A stretch of DNA of 37,578 nt from a virus, in the IMG/VR virus record IMGVR_UViG_3300008451_000424, positions 1 to 37,578 of that record; one strand, 5' to 3'. Under the pieces are notes generated by a model. The model was not told where the DNA came from and did not search any database. It saw only the letters and a program-made list of their open reading frames with translations. The position numbers and the translations under genes are program-made. Position 1 is the stretch's first letter; every line of letters starts with the position of its first letter. This document shows positions 8,339 to 15,656 of this stretch, piece after piece.

Positions 8339-8472
8339 AACTACTAGACGAAGCAAAGAAATTGGCTGACGACATCCGCGAATATGCGCCAGACACCAAC
8401 ATTGAACTAATGATCCGCGACTTAATTAAAGAAATAGAAAGGCTACAAAGTGAAAAGATTGCTCGCTCTTAA
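8335..8472 (+). CDS. Small helical protein, 45 aa
   Basis: It starts at an ATG that overlaps the helicase stop (ATGA), with GGAGGAAT ahead of it as a strong ribosome binding site. The product, MKLLDEAKKLADDIREYAPD and on to EKIARS, looks fully helical and amphipathic. It resembles the small coiled-coil proteins often found in phage early operons. Function unknown. The downstream gene begins inside it, in another frame, at a GTG. Confidence 0.65.
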   Translation: MKLLDEAKKLADDIREYAPDTNIELMIRDLIKEIERLQSEKIARS

Positions 8473-8623
8473 GGCAAAATTGAAGGTTAAACAGGCTGAA
8501 TCAGTCATAAGAGTGCGTAACTACGGCGCCGCCTCTAGAGCCTTGACTAGAACAATTGAAGAAATACAAGCCTTGAAAGAAAGGATTAAGAATGAAGAAG
8601 CTAAGTTGGCGAGCCTTAAATAA
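8450..8623 (+). CDS. Small basic coiled-coil protein, 57 aa, GTG start
   Basis: A 57-residue, Lys/Arg-rich helical protein (MKRLLALKAKLKVKQAESVI, ending EEAKLASLK). The start is a GTG at 8450 inside the previous gene, with AAAGG seven bases upstream. The high charge and the long predicted helix suggest a nucleic-acid-binding or oligomerising peptide, but there is no recognised domain. It overlaps the next gene by 32 bases in a different frame. The start codon choice is the main uncertainty. Confidence 0.5.
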   Translation: MKRLLALKAKLKVKQAESVIRVRNYGAASRALTRTIEEIQALKERIKNEEAKLASLK

Positions 8624-8786
8624 CCAGTTATCCATGATGAGCGAGGAAGAAGTGTTATCCCTACTACAAATGGAAAAGCATGGCGAAAAGCGGGCGTCTG
8701 TATTGCAGCGCTTACATCAACGCTACAACACGTTGCGCGTATCCCGTGAGCGTATTGAGTTAATGAGTTTGGCGGTAAAACCATGA
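8592..8786 (+). CDS. Small hypothetical protein, 64 aa
   Basis: It starts at ATG 8592 behind AGAAAGGA and encodes a charged helical protein (MKKLSWRALNNQLSMMSEEE, then EKRASVLQRLHQRYNTLRVS). The first half is acidic, with LLQMEKHGE, and the second is basic. It overlaps the previous small gene by 32 bases, and its stop overlaps the next start by four bases (ATGA). This dense packing supports it being real. I recognise no family. A possible role is as a small DNA- or host-protein-binding factor in the replication arm. Confidence 0.65.
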   Translation: MKKLSWRALNNQLSMMSEEEVLSLLQMEKHGEKRASVLQRLHQRYNTLRVSRERIELMSLAVKP

Positions 8787-8935
8787 TGCCACCTGATTTT
8801 AGGTCATGGAGCCATGAGAATTTGGCTAAATTGGCAGAAGAAATGTATTTTGAAATGCGAGCATTGCGCCAGGACGTTAAAGACGCAATTAAAGCTTATC
8901 GTGAAGTAATTACTCAGGAGAAACAAAATGATTAA
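8783..8935 (+). CDS. Small helical protein, 50 aa
   Basis: Begins MMPPDFRSWSHENLAKLAEE and continues as one long helix (MYFEMRALRQDVKDAIKAYR). The ATG overlaps the previous stop by four bases, and its own stop overlaps the next ATG by eight. No domain is recognised. The amphipathic heptad-like spacing of Leu, Met and Ile suggests a coiled coil. Either of the first two Met codons could be the start. Confidence 0.6.
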   Translation: MMPPDFRSWSHENLAKLAEEMYFEMRALRQDVKDAIKAYREVITQEKQND

Positions 8936-9059
8936 ACCAGTTGGATATATCAATGAAAATGGCGTTTTCTTTAAAGAATTAACACCAAACCCTGCATTTA
9001 ACGCAACGCTTACACCCGTTTACACCGCGGAGCAATTAGGCGTTAAGGAGCCAAAATGA
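8928..9059 (+). CDS. Small hypothetical protein, 43 aa
   Basis: Encodes MIKPVGYINENGVFFKELTP followed by a Pro/Thr-rich stretch and VYTAEQLGVKEPK. The ATG lies behind CAGGAGAAACAA, a good ribosome binding site. Small proteins of the type 'PVGYIxxNGVF...' with a C-terminal VYTAEQL are common in phage early regions and have no assigned function. Its stop overlaps the start of the secreted repeat protein by four bases, which supports the reading frame. Confidence 0.65.
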   Translation: MIKPVGYINENGVFFKELTPNPAFNATLTPVYTAEQLGVKEPK

Positions 9060-9394
9060 AATTCATATTACAAAGTGTTGCATTATTAGCCGCGTTTTTA
9101 GCAGGCGCCATTTGGGAAAACCAAGCGTATGCCCAAACAACTTACCTATACGGCCCACAAGGCCAAAGCTTAGGTACCATACAGCAGTCAGGCAACGCGC
9201 AGTATTTTTATGGCCCACAAGGTCAAAGTCTAGGTAATGCTCAACAATCAGGCAATACAACTTATGTTTATGGCCCACAAGGTCAAGCTGTTGGCACTGT
9301 AATGGCACCGCTGCCTGTTTATCGTGCGGCGCCTGTGTATACGCCTAATCCATCGTCTATGACGCCTATGTACGACTCGATCTTTGGTAGATGA
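9056..9394 (+). CDS. Secreted protein with three YGPQGQ repeats, 112 aa
   Basis: An N-terminal signal peptide (MKFILQSVALLAAFLAGAIW, probable cleavage after AYA near residue 26) is followed by three imperfect 20-residue repeats, each centred on Y-x-YGPQGQ-x-x-G and separated by QQSGN. The repeats run from about residue 28 to 84. A Pro-rich tail follows, ending PMYDSIFGR. The protein should therefore reach the periplasm or the cell envelope. Such repeats occur in proteobacterial envelope proteins, so the gene may have been taken from a host. It is unusual in a lytic phage replication arm and could modify the infected cell surface. No enzymatic motif is visible. Strongly coupled to both neighbours (ATGA overlaps). 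Confidence 0.85.
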   Translation: MKFILQSVALLAAFLAGAIWENQAYAQTTYLYGPQGQSLGTIQQSGNAQYFYGPQGQSLGNAQQSGNTTYVYGPQGQAVGTVMAPLPVYRAAPVYTPNPSSMTPMYDSIFGR

Positions 9395-9585
9395 CCACTA
9401 GAACTTGCAATAACTGTCAACAACGCAAGAACAACTCGACAGGAAAAGTAGTAAATAACCCAAGCGGTCTAACCTATAAATGGTTTTGCAAAGACTGCAT
9501 CACGAAAAGGAATGAAAATGAACGCAATAAAGAGAATTTGGTTAGCGGTAACGAACCCACCATCAGCAAAAAGTCTAGCGGCTAA
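9391..9585 (+). CDS. Small zinc-ribbon-like protein, 64 aa
   Basis: Two Cys pairs, TCNNCQQ (C5, C8) and WFCKDC (C33, C36), are spaced as in a treble-clef or zinc-ribbon fold. They are followed by a Lys/Asn/Glu-rich tail with no obvious structure. The ATG overlaps the stop of the secreted protein by four bases. A zinc-stabilised nucleic-acid or protein-binding role is likely from the ligands, but no family is recognised. The last 68 bases overlap the next gene in another frame. Confidence 0.7.
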   Translation: MTTRTCNNCQQRKNNSTGKVVNNPSGLTYKWFCKDCITKRNENERNKENLVSGNEPTISKKSSG

Positions 9586-9724
9586 AGAGCTAGAAAACGC
9601 CCGCCGTAGCTATTTAGAGCATAAGACCCACGCTGAGTATTATTCAACGCTATGCTCGTTTGAAACGCAGCGGATTGCTAGGCTTGAGAAGTACCTTGAG
9701 CCATTGCCAGAGAGTCAGCCTTAA
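9518..9724 (+). CDS. Small hypothetical protein, 68 aa, last gene of the rightward arm
   Basis: The ATG at 9518 is preferred over the one at 9512 because AAAAGG then has the normal seven-base spacing. The product begins MNAIKRIWLAVTNPPSAKSL and continues as a helix rich in Arg, Glu and Tyr (ARRSYLEHKTHAEYYSTLCS), ending EPLPESQP. It overlaps the zinc-ribbon gene by 68 bases, and its 3' end overlaps the 3' end of the oppositely oriented lysozyme gene by 47 bases. It is therefore the convergence point of early and late transcription. Function unknown. Confidence 0.55.
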   Translation: MNAIKRIWLAVTNPPSAKSLAAKELENARRSYLEHKTHAEYYSTLCSFETQRIARLEKYLEPLPESQP

Positions 9725-10211
9725 CTTCAGCAACGCGGCGGCTCCAACCTTTGCCAAAAACGATAAAGGTTTTGAGGGATTCTAAAAATTCCATCCGTTT
9801 AGCGCAATACAACTCAATTAGCCGGGCGGGATCCGCCTCGGCTTTTTTGACTAATGCAGCAGTAATAGAGCCGTAGCCGCCATCTGGAGTAGCGCCAACA
9901 CACGACTGTAAAAGCTTAATGGCGCGCCCAACCCCTGAGTTAACAGCGACATCAAAAACAGCATAGTCAAGACCAGATACAAGATCATTAGCTCGGCAAG
10001 CATCCCAATATTTCTTTCGATATAAAGGCGCTACAAGCGCAGGCGTCAACGCTCGCATTTGCTTCTCATCTACAGGGTGTCCTACCCATTCTCCCCATAC
10101 TCTAGCAGTAACGCCGAGATTGGTCATACCGCCAGGATCAGACGGATGATTTACAAAGCCACCTTCATGGACTAATAGTTTGGCTAAACAGTTGTCAAAA
10201 TTAGTGTTCAT
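9678..10211 (-). CDS. Endolysin, GH108-type N-acetylmuramidase
   Basis: A 177-residue peptidoglycan hydrolase that releases progeny by cutting the glycan backbone in the periplasm. The family signature HEGGFVNHPSDPGG (catalytic E16) and the following TNLGVT are at the N-terminus. YRKKYWDACRAND and DVAVNSGVGRAIKLLQ are the conserved middle blocks. The length is normal for GH108 phage lysins with a C-terminal peptidoglycan-binding segment (from about residue 95). There is no signal peptide, so export depends on the holin. It is the last gene of the late operon. Its start overlaps the spanin stop by four bases, and its 3' end overlaps the convergent plus-strand gene. Confidence 0.93.
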   Translation of the reverse strand: MNTNFDNCLAKLLVHEGGFVNHPSDPGGMTNLGVTARVWGEWVGHPVDEKQMRALTPALVAPLYRKKYWDACRANDLVSGLDYAVFDVAVNSGVGRAIKLLQSCVGATPDGGYGSITAALVKKAEADPARLIELYCAKRMEFLESLKTFIVFGKGWSRRVAEVKADSLAMAQGTSQA

Positions 10212-10603
10212 TTAATGGTAGCGATCTCTCTAATCCAATCTTGCAGGCTTACTAATTGCTGCGTGGTAATGGCGCAATCAAGGGTAAAGTTGGCGGAGGT
10301 GCCATTAACGCTTCCGGCGGGGTTGGAAAGGGTGGGCAATTGACTGCCACCGGTGTACTGCACCCCGTCATAACGATTACGCAAGGCACCCAACTTAGCT
10401 TGAAATTCATTGACAATCCCCTTATTGACTAACGCCTGTTGCTTTTGAACAGACTCGTTTTTCGCTTCTTGCTCTCTTGCAACTGTTTCAACTTCTGCTT
10501 TAAAAACCATAAATCGACTGTGTTCAAAGCTATAGCCAAGGTAAGCAGAGCCAAGCAGAGCAGCACAAGCGAGTCCCAATTTAACATATAGCAGCGGGTT
10601 CAT
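10208..10603 (-). CDS. Rz: i-spanin (Rz-like inner-membrane lysis protein)
   Basis: A 131-residue protein with one N-terminal membrane segment (residues about 5-25, VKLGLACAALLGSAYLGYSF) and a periplasmic coiled-coil region (about 30-75, rich in Glu, Gln and Lys). This is the usual architecture of Rz inner-membrane spanins that disrupt the outer membrane at the end of lysis. It lies between holin and lysozyme, with four-base overlaps on both sides. The outer-membrane partner Rz1 is nested inside it in the +1 frame (10252-10410), which confirms the assignment. Confidence 0.88.
   Translation of the reverse strand: MNPLLYVKLGLACAALLGSAYLGYSFEHSRFMVFKAEVETVAREQEAKNESVQKQQALVNKGIVNEFQAKLGALRNRYDGVQYTGGSQLPTLSNPAGSVNGTSANFTLDCAITTQQLVSLQDWIREIATIK
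10252..10410 (-). CDS. Rz1: o-spanin (Rz1-like lipoprotein) nested inside Rz
   Basis: A 52-codon frame entirely within the Rz gene, in a different frame. It encodes MNFKLSWVPCVIVMTGCSTP as a lipoprotein signal, with lipobox MTGC and the lipidated Cys at 17. A very Pro-rich mature part follows (CPPFPTPPEALMAPPPTLPL). Short, Pro-rich, lipobox-bearing and nested in Rz is the signature of Rz1. The mature lipoprotein would sit in the outer membrane and pair with the Rz coiled coil. Its presence indicates a Gram-negative host. The ATG at 10410 has a weak ribosome binding site (AAGGGGATTGTCA). Confidence 0.88.
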   Translation of the reverse strand: MNFKLSWVPCVIVMTGCSTPVAVNCPPFPTPPEALMAPPPTLPLIAPLPRSN

Positions 10604-10785
10604 GGATTGATAGGTTCTTTGGTAACGTATCTAAGCAACGCAACAATCACACCAACTACGGTAATAATGATGCCGTAATACTTAGGATCAATGATTGATT
10701 GAAGATAAGGTAAGTTATCAAATAAAGCCCCAAAAACAACTAGGGCTACGGAGAACCACATTGTTTTGGACTTATAGCACTTCAT
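10600..10785 (-). CDS. Holin, 61 aa, two membrane segments
   Basis: A small membrane protein with a short charged N-terminus (MKCYKSKTM), a first hydrophobic segment (about 10-28, WFSVALVVFGALFDNL), a short loop (SIIDPKY), a second segment (about 37-52, IIITVVGVIVALL) and the end RYVTKEPINP. Two helices, small size and a place just before spanins and lysozyme fit a class II type holin that permeabilises the inner membrane for the lysin. Its stop overlaps the Rz start by four bases. Confidence 0.85.
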   Translation of the reverse strand: MKCYKSKTMWFSVALVVFGALFDNLPYLQSIIDPKYYGIIITVVGVIVALLRYVTKEPINP

Positions 10786-11330
10786 CTGTAGCCACTTATT
10801 CTCGGTGAAAACACGAAAGTTGCTTGATAAGGATCGGGCTTAACCGGTACGCCATCATCCACCAGAGCGCGTATATTCCACCCCAGATTAACATACACAC
10901 AACGGCTATAACCAATAGGAGTAACAGAAGTAAATTGAAATAGTCCATTAGCGTGAACCAAGCACCAGCCTGCTTTCGCATTGTCGTTGTCCTTGATAGT
11001 CTTATCACCTTTTACAATAGTGTAATAAGGATTGTTTAGATAGCGGATCGCAAACGCGTAGCATGGGTTGCGCCAAAGCCATTTGACCTTAGCCCAATAG
11101 CTAATACCGTTTATGCGTTCAAAGGTAGCGTCGCCATCAAGCGAATTGTCAGGCGTCTGGAACCAAGATAGCCAAGTCGGTAAACGTGGCCCTATGCCCC
11201 ATTTAGCGTGGTTATCGAGCCACCCTGCCTGCTCAGTAGCCAACAAAGGCAATACAGGCGCTAGGACGATAGCGATTAGCGTCAGGATCAAACTGACCGG
11301 CACTAAAAGCAGGTATAGAGCGTAGATCAT
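10782..11330 (-). CDS. Membrane-anchored phage protein, 182 aa (DUF7338-like)
   Basis: The N-terminus is one long hydrophobic stretch (residues 1-30, MIYALYLLLVPVSLILTLIA and on) that should anchor the protein in the membrane. The remaining 150 residues are Trp- and Tyr-rich and soluble-looking (WLSWFQTPDNSLDGD, RYLNNPYYTIVKGD, YVNLGWNIRALVDDG). Proteins with this layout are widespread beside phage holins (DUF7338 type, from memory) but have no known function. It overlaps the holin start by four bases and so belongs to the lysis cassette. Possible roles are lysis timing or cell-envelope modification. Confidence 0.75.
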   Translation of the reverse strand: MIYALYLLLVPVSLILTLIAIVLAPVLPLLATEQAGWLDNHAKWGIGPRLPTWLSWFQTPDNSLDGDATFERINGISYWAKVKWLWRNPCYAFAIRYLNNPYYTIVKGDKTIKDNDNAKAGWCLVHANGLFQFTSVTPIGYSRCVYVNLGWNIRALVDDGVPVKPDPYQATFVFSPRISGYR

Positions 11331-11554
11331 TTGTTAGTGAAGAAATGAATTACCCATCCAACTACAGCGCTTGCGCCGGAAACAATCAACATACCCATCC
11401 AAAAACCACCTCGGCCTTGGTTAGCTAACGCAATTAAATGGTCAAGATTCTGCTCCATTTTATCCATTTTCTTTTCCATGCCTTCTAGCTTTCGTTGGTA
11501 ATCATCAACTTTTTGACTGATTACGCCGAATTGGTAAGGATCATATTCCGCCAT
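11327..11554 (-). CDS. Coiled-coil protein with C-terminal membrane segment, 75 aa (XhlA/holin-accessory-like)
   Basis: Residues 12-45 form a heptad-rich helix (VDDYQRKLEGMEKKMDKMEQ, then LDHLIALAN). Residues about 50-70 are hydrophobic (FWMGMLIVSGASAVVGWVIH), followed by FFTNK. A helix followed by one tail anchor resembles XhlA-type lysis accessory proteins. It is the first gene of the lysis cassette, overlapping the next gene by four bases. The 98 bases upstream form the only gap between the structural and lysis genes. It may act as a second holin or an antiholin. Confidence 0.72.
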   Translation of the reverse strand: MAEYDPYQFGVISQKVDDYQRKLEGMEKKMDKMEQNLDHLIALANQGRGGFWMGMLIVSGASAVVGWVIHFFTNK

Positions 11555-11620
11555 ATATAACTTTCAAAAAATAAATTTGGTAAAGATATTAGTATTCATC
11601 CTTAACCAATAAATTTGTAT

Positions 11621-11635
11621 CCCCTTTATTAGGGG
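11621..11635 (-). other. Small hairpin in the gap between structural and lysis genes
   Basis: CCCCT and AGGGG arms (5 bp, 5-nt loop) lie in an AT-rich 98-bp gap (11555-11652) after the last ejection gene. In the leftward RNA there is no proper U-tract after it, so a strong terminator is unlikely. No convincing promoter was found by eye in this gap. Confidence 0.3.
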
Positions 11636-11652
11636 TGTGCTAATTAACAACA

Positions 11653-13725
11653 TTATCTTACCAACGCATTTTCGTTTTGTTGATACTCCGGCGGAGTAAG
11701 GCGGTTTTGATTCATGTAGATTGGAACGCCTTTAGCAGTAGCTTGGGACATCAATTCAATCACTTTCATACGTTTTTCAGCAGGCAACGTAGACAACAGT
11801 TCTTCGGTGCCTTTACCTGATTTAAAGCCGTCGGTCAGCGTTTTCATAGTCTTTTGACCTAGCGCGCTTTCAAGGATTTGAATACCTTTGTTGGCGGTAG
11901 AGAATGTAGCGCTTAAATAAGACGGCAAACGGAACTTATTAAGATGGGACATATACAAGTCACGCAGCGCATCTTGACCCGCAGAAGCTTGGAACTCAGC
12001 TTCCATTGTGGCTTTAGGAATCCGCGCAGTTTCTTTTAATACGCTTACTTGTGTTTGAGCGCTTGGCTTCATTAGATCGTCAGCCATTTGCTTGGCGATG
12101 TCGTAGTTGCCTGGGCCAAAAACCTTTTCAACTACATCAGGGCTTTCGCCTTCAACCAGCTTGATAAAGCCTTTAGGATTGTTCTTGTACAAGTCCAAAG
12201 CTTCAGCGCTTAACTTCTGTTGAGCGATGCGGTTAGCCCCAGCAGCGTATTCGTCCAAATACTTGCCGTAGCCTGTACCGCCCGCTTTTTCGATAGCGTC
12301 AACGATTAAAGGCTTAACCTTAGACAATACACCCGCTGCCAACTGCTTTTGAGTCTTAGCGTCAGCGGTAGGGTACAGATCACGGATAGCAGCGTTAACA
12401 GAGTTCTTACGAATAGAGTCAAGCGCAAACGCATCAATGACGCCGCCTTCTTTAGTCCATGCGTTGATGTCATCAGCCACGCGGCCAAGTGATACGGCGA
12501 TGTCTTTATTACCCGCAAACTCAGGGTTTTTACCAATCTGAGCGATATTGGTGATAACAGTGTCAGGCGTCAATGGTTTCAAGCCATGCGCTTCTAAACT
12601 GTCAACGGCGGCTTGTTTAAAGCGGGCAGCGTTGCCAAAGTTCAATGAAGCGTCAGCAGCTTGCGTAGCCACCTCATCAGCTTTCTTAGCCAATTCTTTA
12701 GGGTAGTTGTAAACGGCTGTACCTGACAGACCTGTTTCGGCAACCTTAGCTTTAGCTAACGCTTCAGCGCGTGGGGCAGCAGCCGTAAAGCGACGTACAT
12801 CGTCAACCTTATTAGCAGCCGCCATAGCCATACGATCAGCTTCGGTTTGTAATTGTTTACCAGTTGTGCCAGCAATGTTAGCGGCGGCTAACTCATTACG
12901 TTTAACAGGCTCAAGAGTTGTATTAAGGGCGTTTTTAGCACCTTCTTGGGCTGCTTTAGCTTCGGTCTGGGTTGTGCCACCAACAAGCTTAGACAAGGCG
13001 TTAACGCCTTCTTCTTGCTGTAATTTATTAAGTTTGACAACAAACGATGGATCTCGAGCCAAGCTCTTTTGAATCAAAGCTTGAGCAGTAGGATTAACAA
13101 TCCCTGCATCGGCTAAGGTTTGAGATACGCTCATGCCAGGCTTGGCATTACGCAAAGCGTTAACGGCTAGCTCAATATCTGGGCCAAACGCATCCCGAGT
13201 CATCTTAGCGGCCTTTTGCAATGGCATCTGAGCGATGTCAACTACTTTACCTACGGCTTTAGCAATGATCGGGGCGGCAACTTGACCGCCTACTTCCATT
13301 GTTGCGCCTTCTAAGACGTTCTTAGCGGCGCGGCTAACATCAGCCGCAGGCGCTTGTTGTTTTACATTACCAAGGGCTATGTCAGCTAGGTTAGTGATTT
13401 CTTTACCAATACCATAACCTAGACCTGCACCGCCAACTACACCGATTGGGCCAGCAGGGGCGCCTAATACACCGCCAACAGCGCTAGCACCAGCTTCAAC
13501 GGCTGGGCCAAGATACTTACGGGCTGTTTGCGCTACTTCATAAGCGCGTGGGTTTTCTTGACCCCAAGCAGGTCTATTGTCAATTGGCTTTAAACCAATC
13601 TTGGCGTCAAACTCTGCTTTAGGAAGATCAGCATAGAATTTTTTGTGTAGTGCGTCAGCCAATGCCGCATCGGACATATCAGCGTACTGCGGATACTGCG
13701 CGCGAACTTCAGCAATTGTTGCCAT
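11653..13725 (-). CDS. Putative DNA-ejection/internal virion protein, 690 aa (P22 gp16 position)
   Basis: A large Ala/Lys-rich, mostly helical protein. The N-terminus (AQYPQYADMSDAALADALHK, then LPKAEFDAKIGLKP) is a short domain shared by many podovirus internal proteins. A Gly/Ala-rich hydrophobic stretch at about 73-108 (AVGGVLGAPAGPIGVVGGAG) could insert into membrane. The rest is long predicted helices with many TQTEAKAAQEG-like segments. It is third after the gp7-like protein, the place of P22 gp16, and similar in size (690 versus 609). It should be carried in the virion and injected with the DNA. No transglycosylase motif was found. Its start overlaps the stop of the 372-aa gene by one base. 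Confidence 0.82.
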   Translation of the reverse strand: MATIAEVRAQYPQYADMSDAALADALHKKFYADLPKAEFDAKIGLKPIDNRPAWGQENPRAYEVAQTARKYLGPAVEAGASAVGGVLGAPAGPIGVVGGAGLGYGIGKEITNLADIALGNVKQQAPAADVSRAAKNVLEGATMEVGGQVAAPIIAKAVGKVVDIAQMPLQKAAKMTRDAFGPDIELAVNALRNAKPGMSVSQTLADAGIVNPTAQALIQKSLARDPSFVVKLNKLQQEEGVNALSKLVGGTTQTEAKAAQEGAKNALNTTLEPVKRNELAAANIAGTTGKQLQTEADRMAMAAANKVDDVRRFTAAAPRAEALAKAKVAETGLSGTAVYNYPKELAKKADEVATQAADASLNFGNAARFKQAAVDSLEAHGLKPLTPDTVITNIAQIGKNPEFAGNKDIAVSLGRVADDINAWTKEGGVIDAFALDSIRKNSVNAAIRDLYPTADAKTQKQLAAGVLSKVKPLIVDAIEKAGGTGYGKYLDEYAAGANRIAQQKLSAEALDLYKNNPKGFIKLVEGESPDVVEKVFGPGNYDIAKQMADDLMKPSAQTQVSVLKETARIPKATMEAEFQASAGQDALRDLYMSHLNKFRLPSYLSATFSTANKGIQILESALGQKTMKTLTDGFKSGKGTEELLSTLPAEKRMKVIELMSQATAKGVPIYMNQNRLTPPEYQQNENALVR

Positions 13726-14843
13726 TATCTAATTCCTAAAGGATCATCTTTTCCACCAGGCGCAGGCGTAGCACTAGGAGCGCCAGCTTTGTAATCATAA
13801 GTCATATCATACGCTTCACGAACACGGGTTTTAGCGCCACGTACATCATCAGCGACACGGCCGAGTTGTTTACGTAAATCAGCCGCATCTTGCGTACGAT
13901 TAAGCGTACCAAATGCGTCTTTGAGTTGTTGACCTTCTTGGTTAGATACGTTACCCAAAGCACCGCCAGTTGGGGACGCAGCGCGCATAGCGGCAAGTTC
14001 TTGGAAACCGCCGCGGGCCACAATACTGTCGTACAATGCTTGCGCTGCACGGCCTTCTTTAGTGGCAGACGGTGTACGGCCATAAACAACACCAGTAATG
14101 CTATCCAAACCAGGATGATTCTTAAGTGTTTCAATATCGGCGATTAATTTATCAGCTTTAGACTCAACCGTTTTAATAGCTGTAGTAGCAACAGGGTATT
14201 TAGCCTCACGTGCTTGTAATTCTTTAGGCGCTAACGGTGTTGTAGTTGGGCCACCTGGGATAGCTTCTAAATTCTTACCGTCTTGAGATAAACGATACCC
14301 AGCAGGGATCGTACCTTGTGTAAGACCTTTTTGGGCTATTGCCAAATGACCTTGTTTAATTCCTAAATCAGCGCTTTGAGCCGCGCTTAAAGTAGTTTGC
14401 TGGATAAACTTATCGGCTTCTAACATCAAGCTAGTTTTGACTTTGTTATCAAATTTAGCAGGTAAAAACTGAGCAATACCAGGTAGTTGTGAGCCAACTT
14501 GTTGACGCCATAAGTCGTATGTACCTTGGTCATTGATTGGCGCAAGTGTATTTCTAGCGTTAGTCATCAATTTAGCTTCAAGTTCAACTTGCGCGGCTTT
14601 ATTTTTTGTTTGACCTTGTTGCAATTCCAATGCAAGCTTGGGGCTTACCCTACCTACTTGAGCAATATAGTCTGGTGCATTAATGTCCAAACCACGCAAA
14701 GCGTTGCGCTCTTGCATGATCTGTTCAGCTTCTTGCATCTTAAGATTGTTAAGACCAAACTGTTGCGCTTGTGCAAGCGCGTTCATTGGGTTTTCTAACT
14801 GTACAGGGCGTACACCTAAAGGGATATTTGGATCAACTGGCAT
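13725..14843 (-). CDS. Putative ejection protein, 372 aa (P22 gp20 position)
   Basis: A helical, Gln/Ala-rich protein (NALAQAQQFGLNNLKMQEAE, EQIMQERNALRGL near the N-terminus) with a more structured C-terminal half (GVVYGRTPSATKEGRAAQAL; FGTLNRTQDAADLRKQLGRV). It lies between the gp7-like and 690-aa ejection proteins, matching P22 gp20 in order and approximate size (372 versus 471). Probably a virion protein delivered into the cell to form the conduit for DNA. I see no enzyme motif. It ends one base into the next gene. Confidence 0.78.
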   Translation of the reverse strand: MPVDPNIPLGVRPVQLENPMNALAQAQQFGLNNLKMQEAEQIMQERNALRGLDINAPDYIAQVGRVSPKLALELQQGQTKNKAAQVELEAKLMTNARNTLAPINDQGTYDLWRQQVGSQLPGIAQFLPAKFDNKVKTSLMLEADKFIQQTTLSAAQSADLGIKQGHLAIAQKGLTQGTIPAGYRLSQDGKNLEAIPGGPTTTPLAPKELQAREAKYPVATTAIKTVESKADKLIADIETLKNHPGLDSITGVVYGRTPSATKEGRAAQALYDSIVARGGFQELAAMRAASPTGGALGNVSNQEGQQLKDAFGTLNRTQDAADLRKQLGRVADDVRGAKTRVREAYDMTYDYKAGAPSATPAPGGKDDPLGIR

Positions 14844-14852
14844 ATTTATTCC

Positions 14853-15656
14853 TTAACCTTGATATGGTTGGCTGTAGTCATATACGGGCGCTGCTCCGCC
14901 GCTTCTGCCACCTGTATCATAAGCAGAGCGATTGCCACCATATAAGCTCATCATAGCCGCTGTTTGCGCTGCGTTACCTACCCCGCTTAATGCAGTGTTG
15001 TAAGCATTAGCAGAGCCAATTTGACCTGAAGCTAAAGCATTAGCCGCGCCCATTGTGTTAGCCGCTTGTGAGTTACCAAATGAGCCTACGTTAGCGGCTT
15101 GGTTACTTGCGCCTGCTTGACCAATGTTTGTCAAGAATTTTAATGGGTCTAGCAAGTTGTTACGGTTTAATTGAAACGTGTTTTGAGCGTTAGCGTAGTT
15201 TTGCAAATATCGGTTAAATGAGTTTTGATATTCTTGCGAACCCATTTCTTGACCGTATACTTGCCCCGCTTTGAGGGCATTGCCAGAGATCAAACCACCT
15301 CTAGCCGCCGCAGTAGCGTTCATGGCGTTCATGCCTTCTTTAAGCCTAAACGCATATCCAGGGTCAGCTTGATAGCTAAACGGGCCATAATTGAACGCTT
15401 GCGTAGCCGCACCGCCTGGCTGCGTCATAGCAGCCAATTGATTAACCGCTGTTGTACCCGCTGTTGTAAACGGTTGTTGTAGTGCTATTTGTTGCTGAAG
15501 CGCGGCGTTTTGCGATGCCGTAGCTTGATTGGCTGCATCGGCTTGCGTTTGAGCAGCGCTTTTTGCTGCGTCGCTAGATTGTTTACCACCGATTAGACCT
15601 GTTACGGCGCCAATCCCTGCGGCTCCAAGTATTGCTGCACCTGTAGAAACGGCCAT
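14853..15656 (-). CDS. DNA transfer (ejection) protein, P22 gp7-like
   Basis: 267 residues. The N-terminus is hydrophobic and Gly/Ala-rich (VSTGAAILGAAGIGAVTGLI, residues 3-22) and is followed by a Gln/Ala helix (AAQTQADAANQATASQNAAL). The central motif DPGYAFRLKEGMNAMNATAA with ARGGLISGNALKA (about 97-130) is the recognisable signature of gp7-type DNA transfer proteins. The C-terminus is Gly/Ser/Tyr-rich. It is the first of three ejection-type genes in P22 order. Its start overlaps the stop of the GNAT gene. Confidence 0.87.
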   Translation of the reverse strand: MAVSTGAAILGAAGIGAVTGLIGGKQSSDAAKSAAQTQADAANQATASQNAALQQQIALQQPFTTAGTTAVNQLAAMTQPGGAATQAFNYGPFSYQADPGYAFRLKEGMNAMNATAAARGGLISGNALKAGQVYGQEMGSQEYQNSFNRYLQNYANAQNTFQLNRNNLLDPLKFLTNIGQAGASNQAANVGSFGNSQAANTMGAANALASGQIGSANAYNTALSGVGNAAQTAAMMSLYGGNRSAYDTGGRSGGAAPVYDYSQPYQG

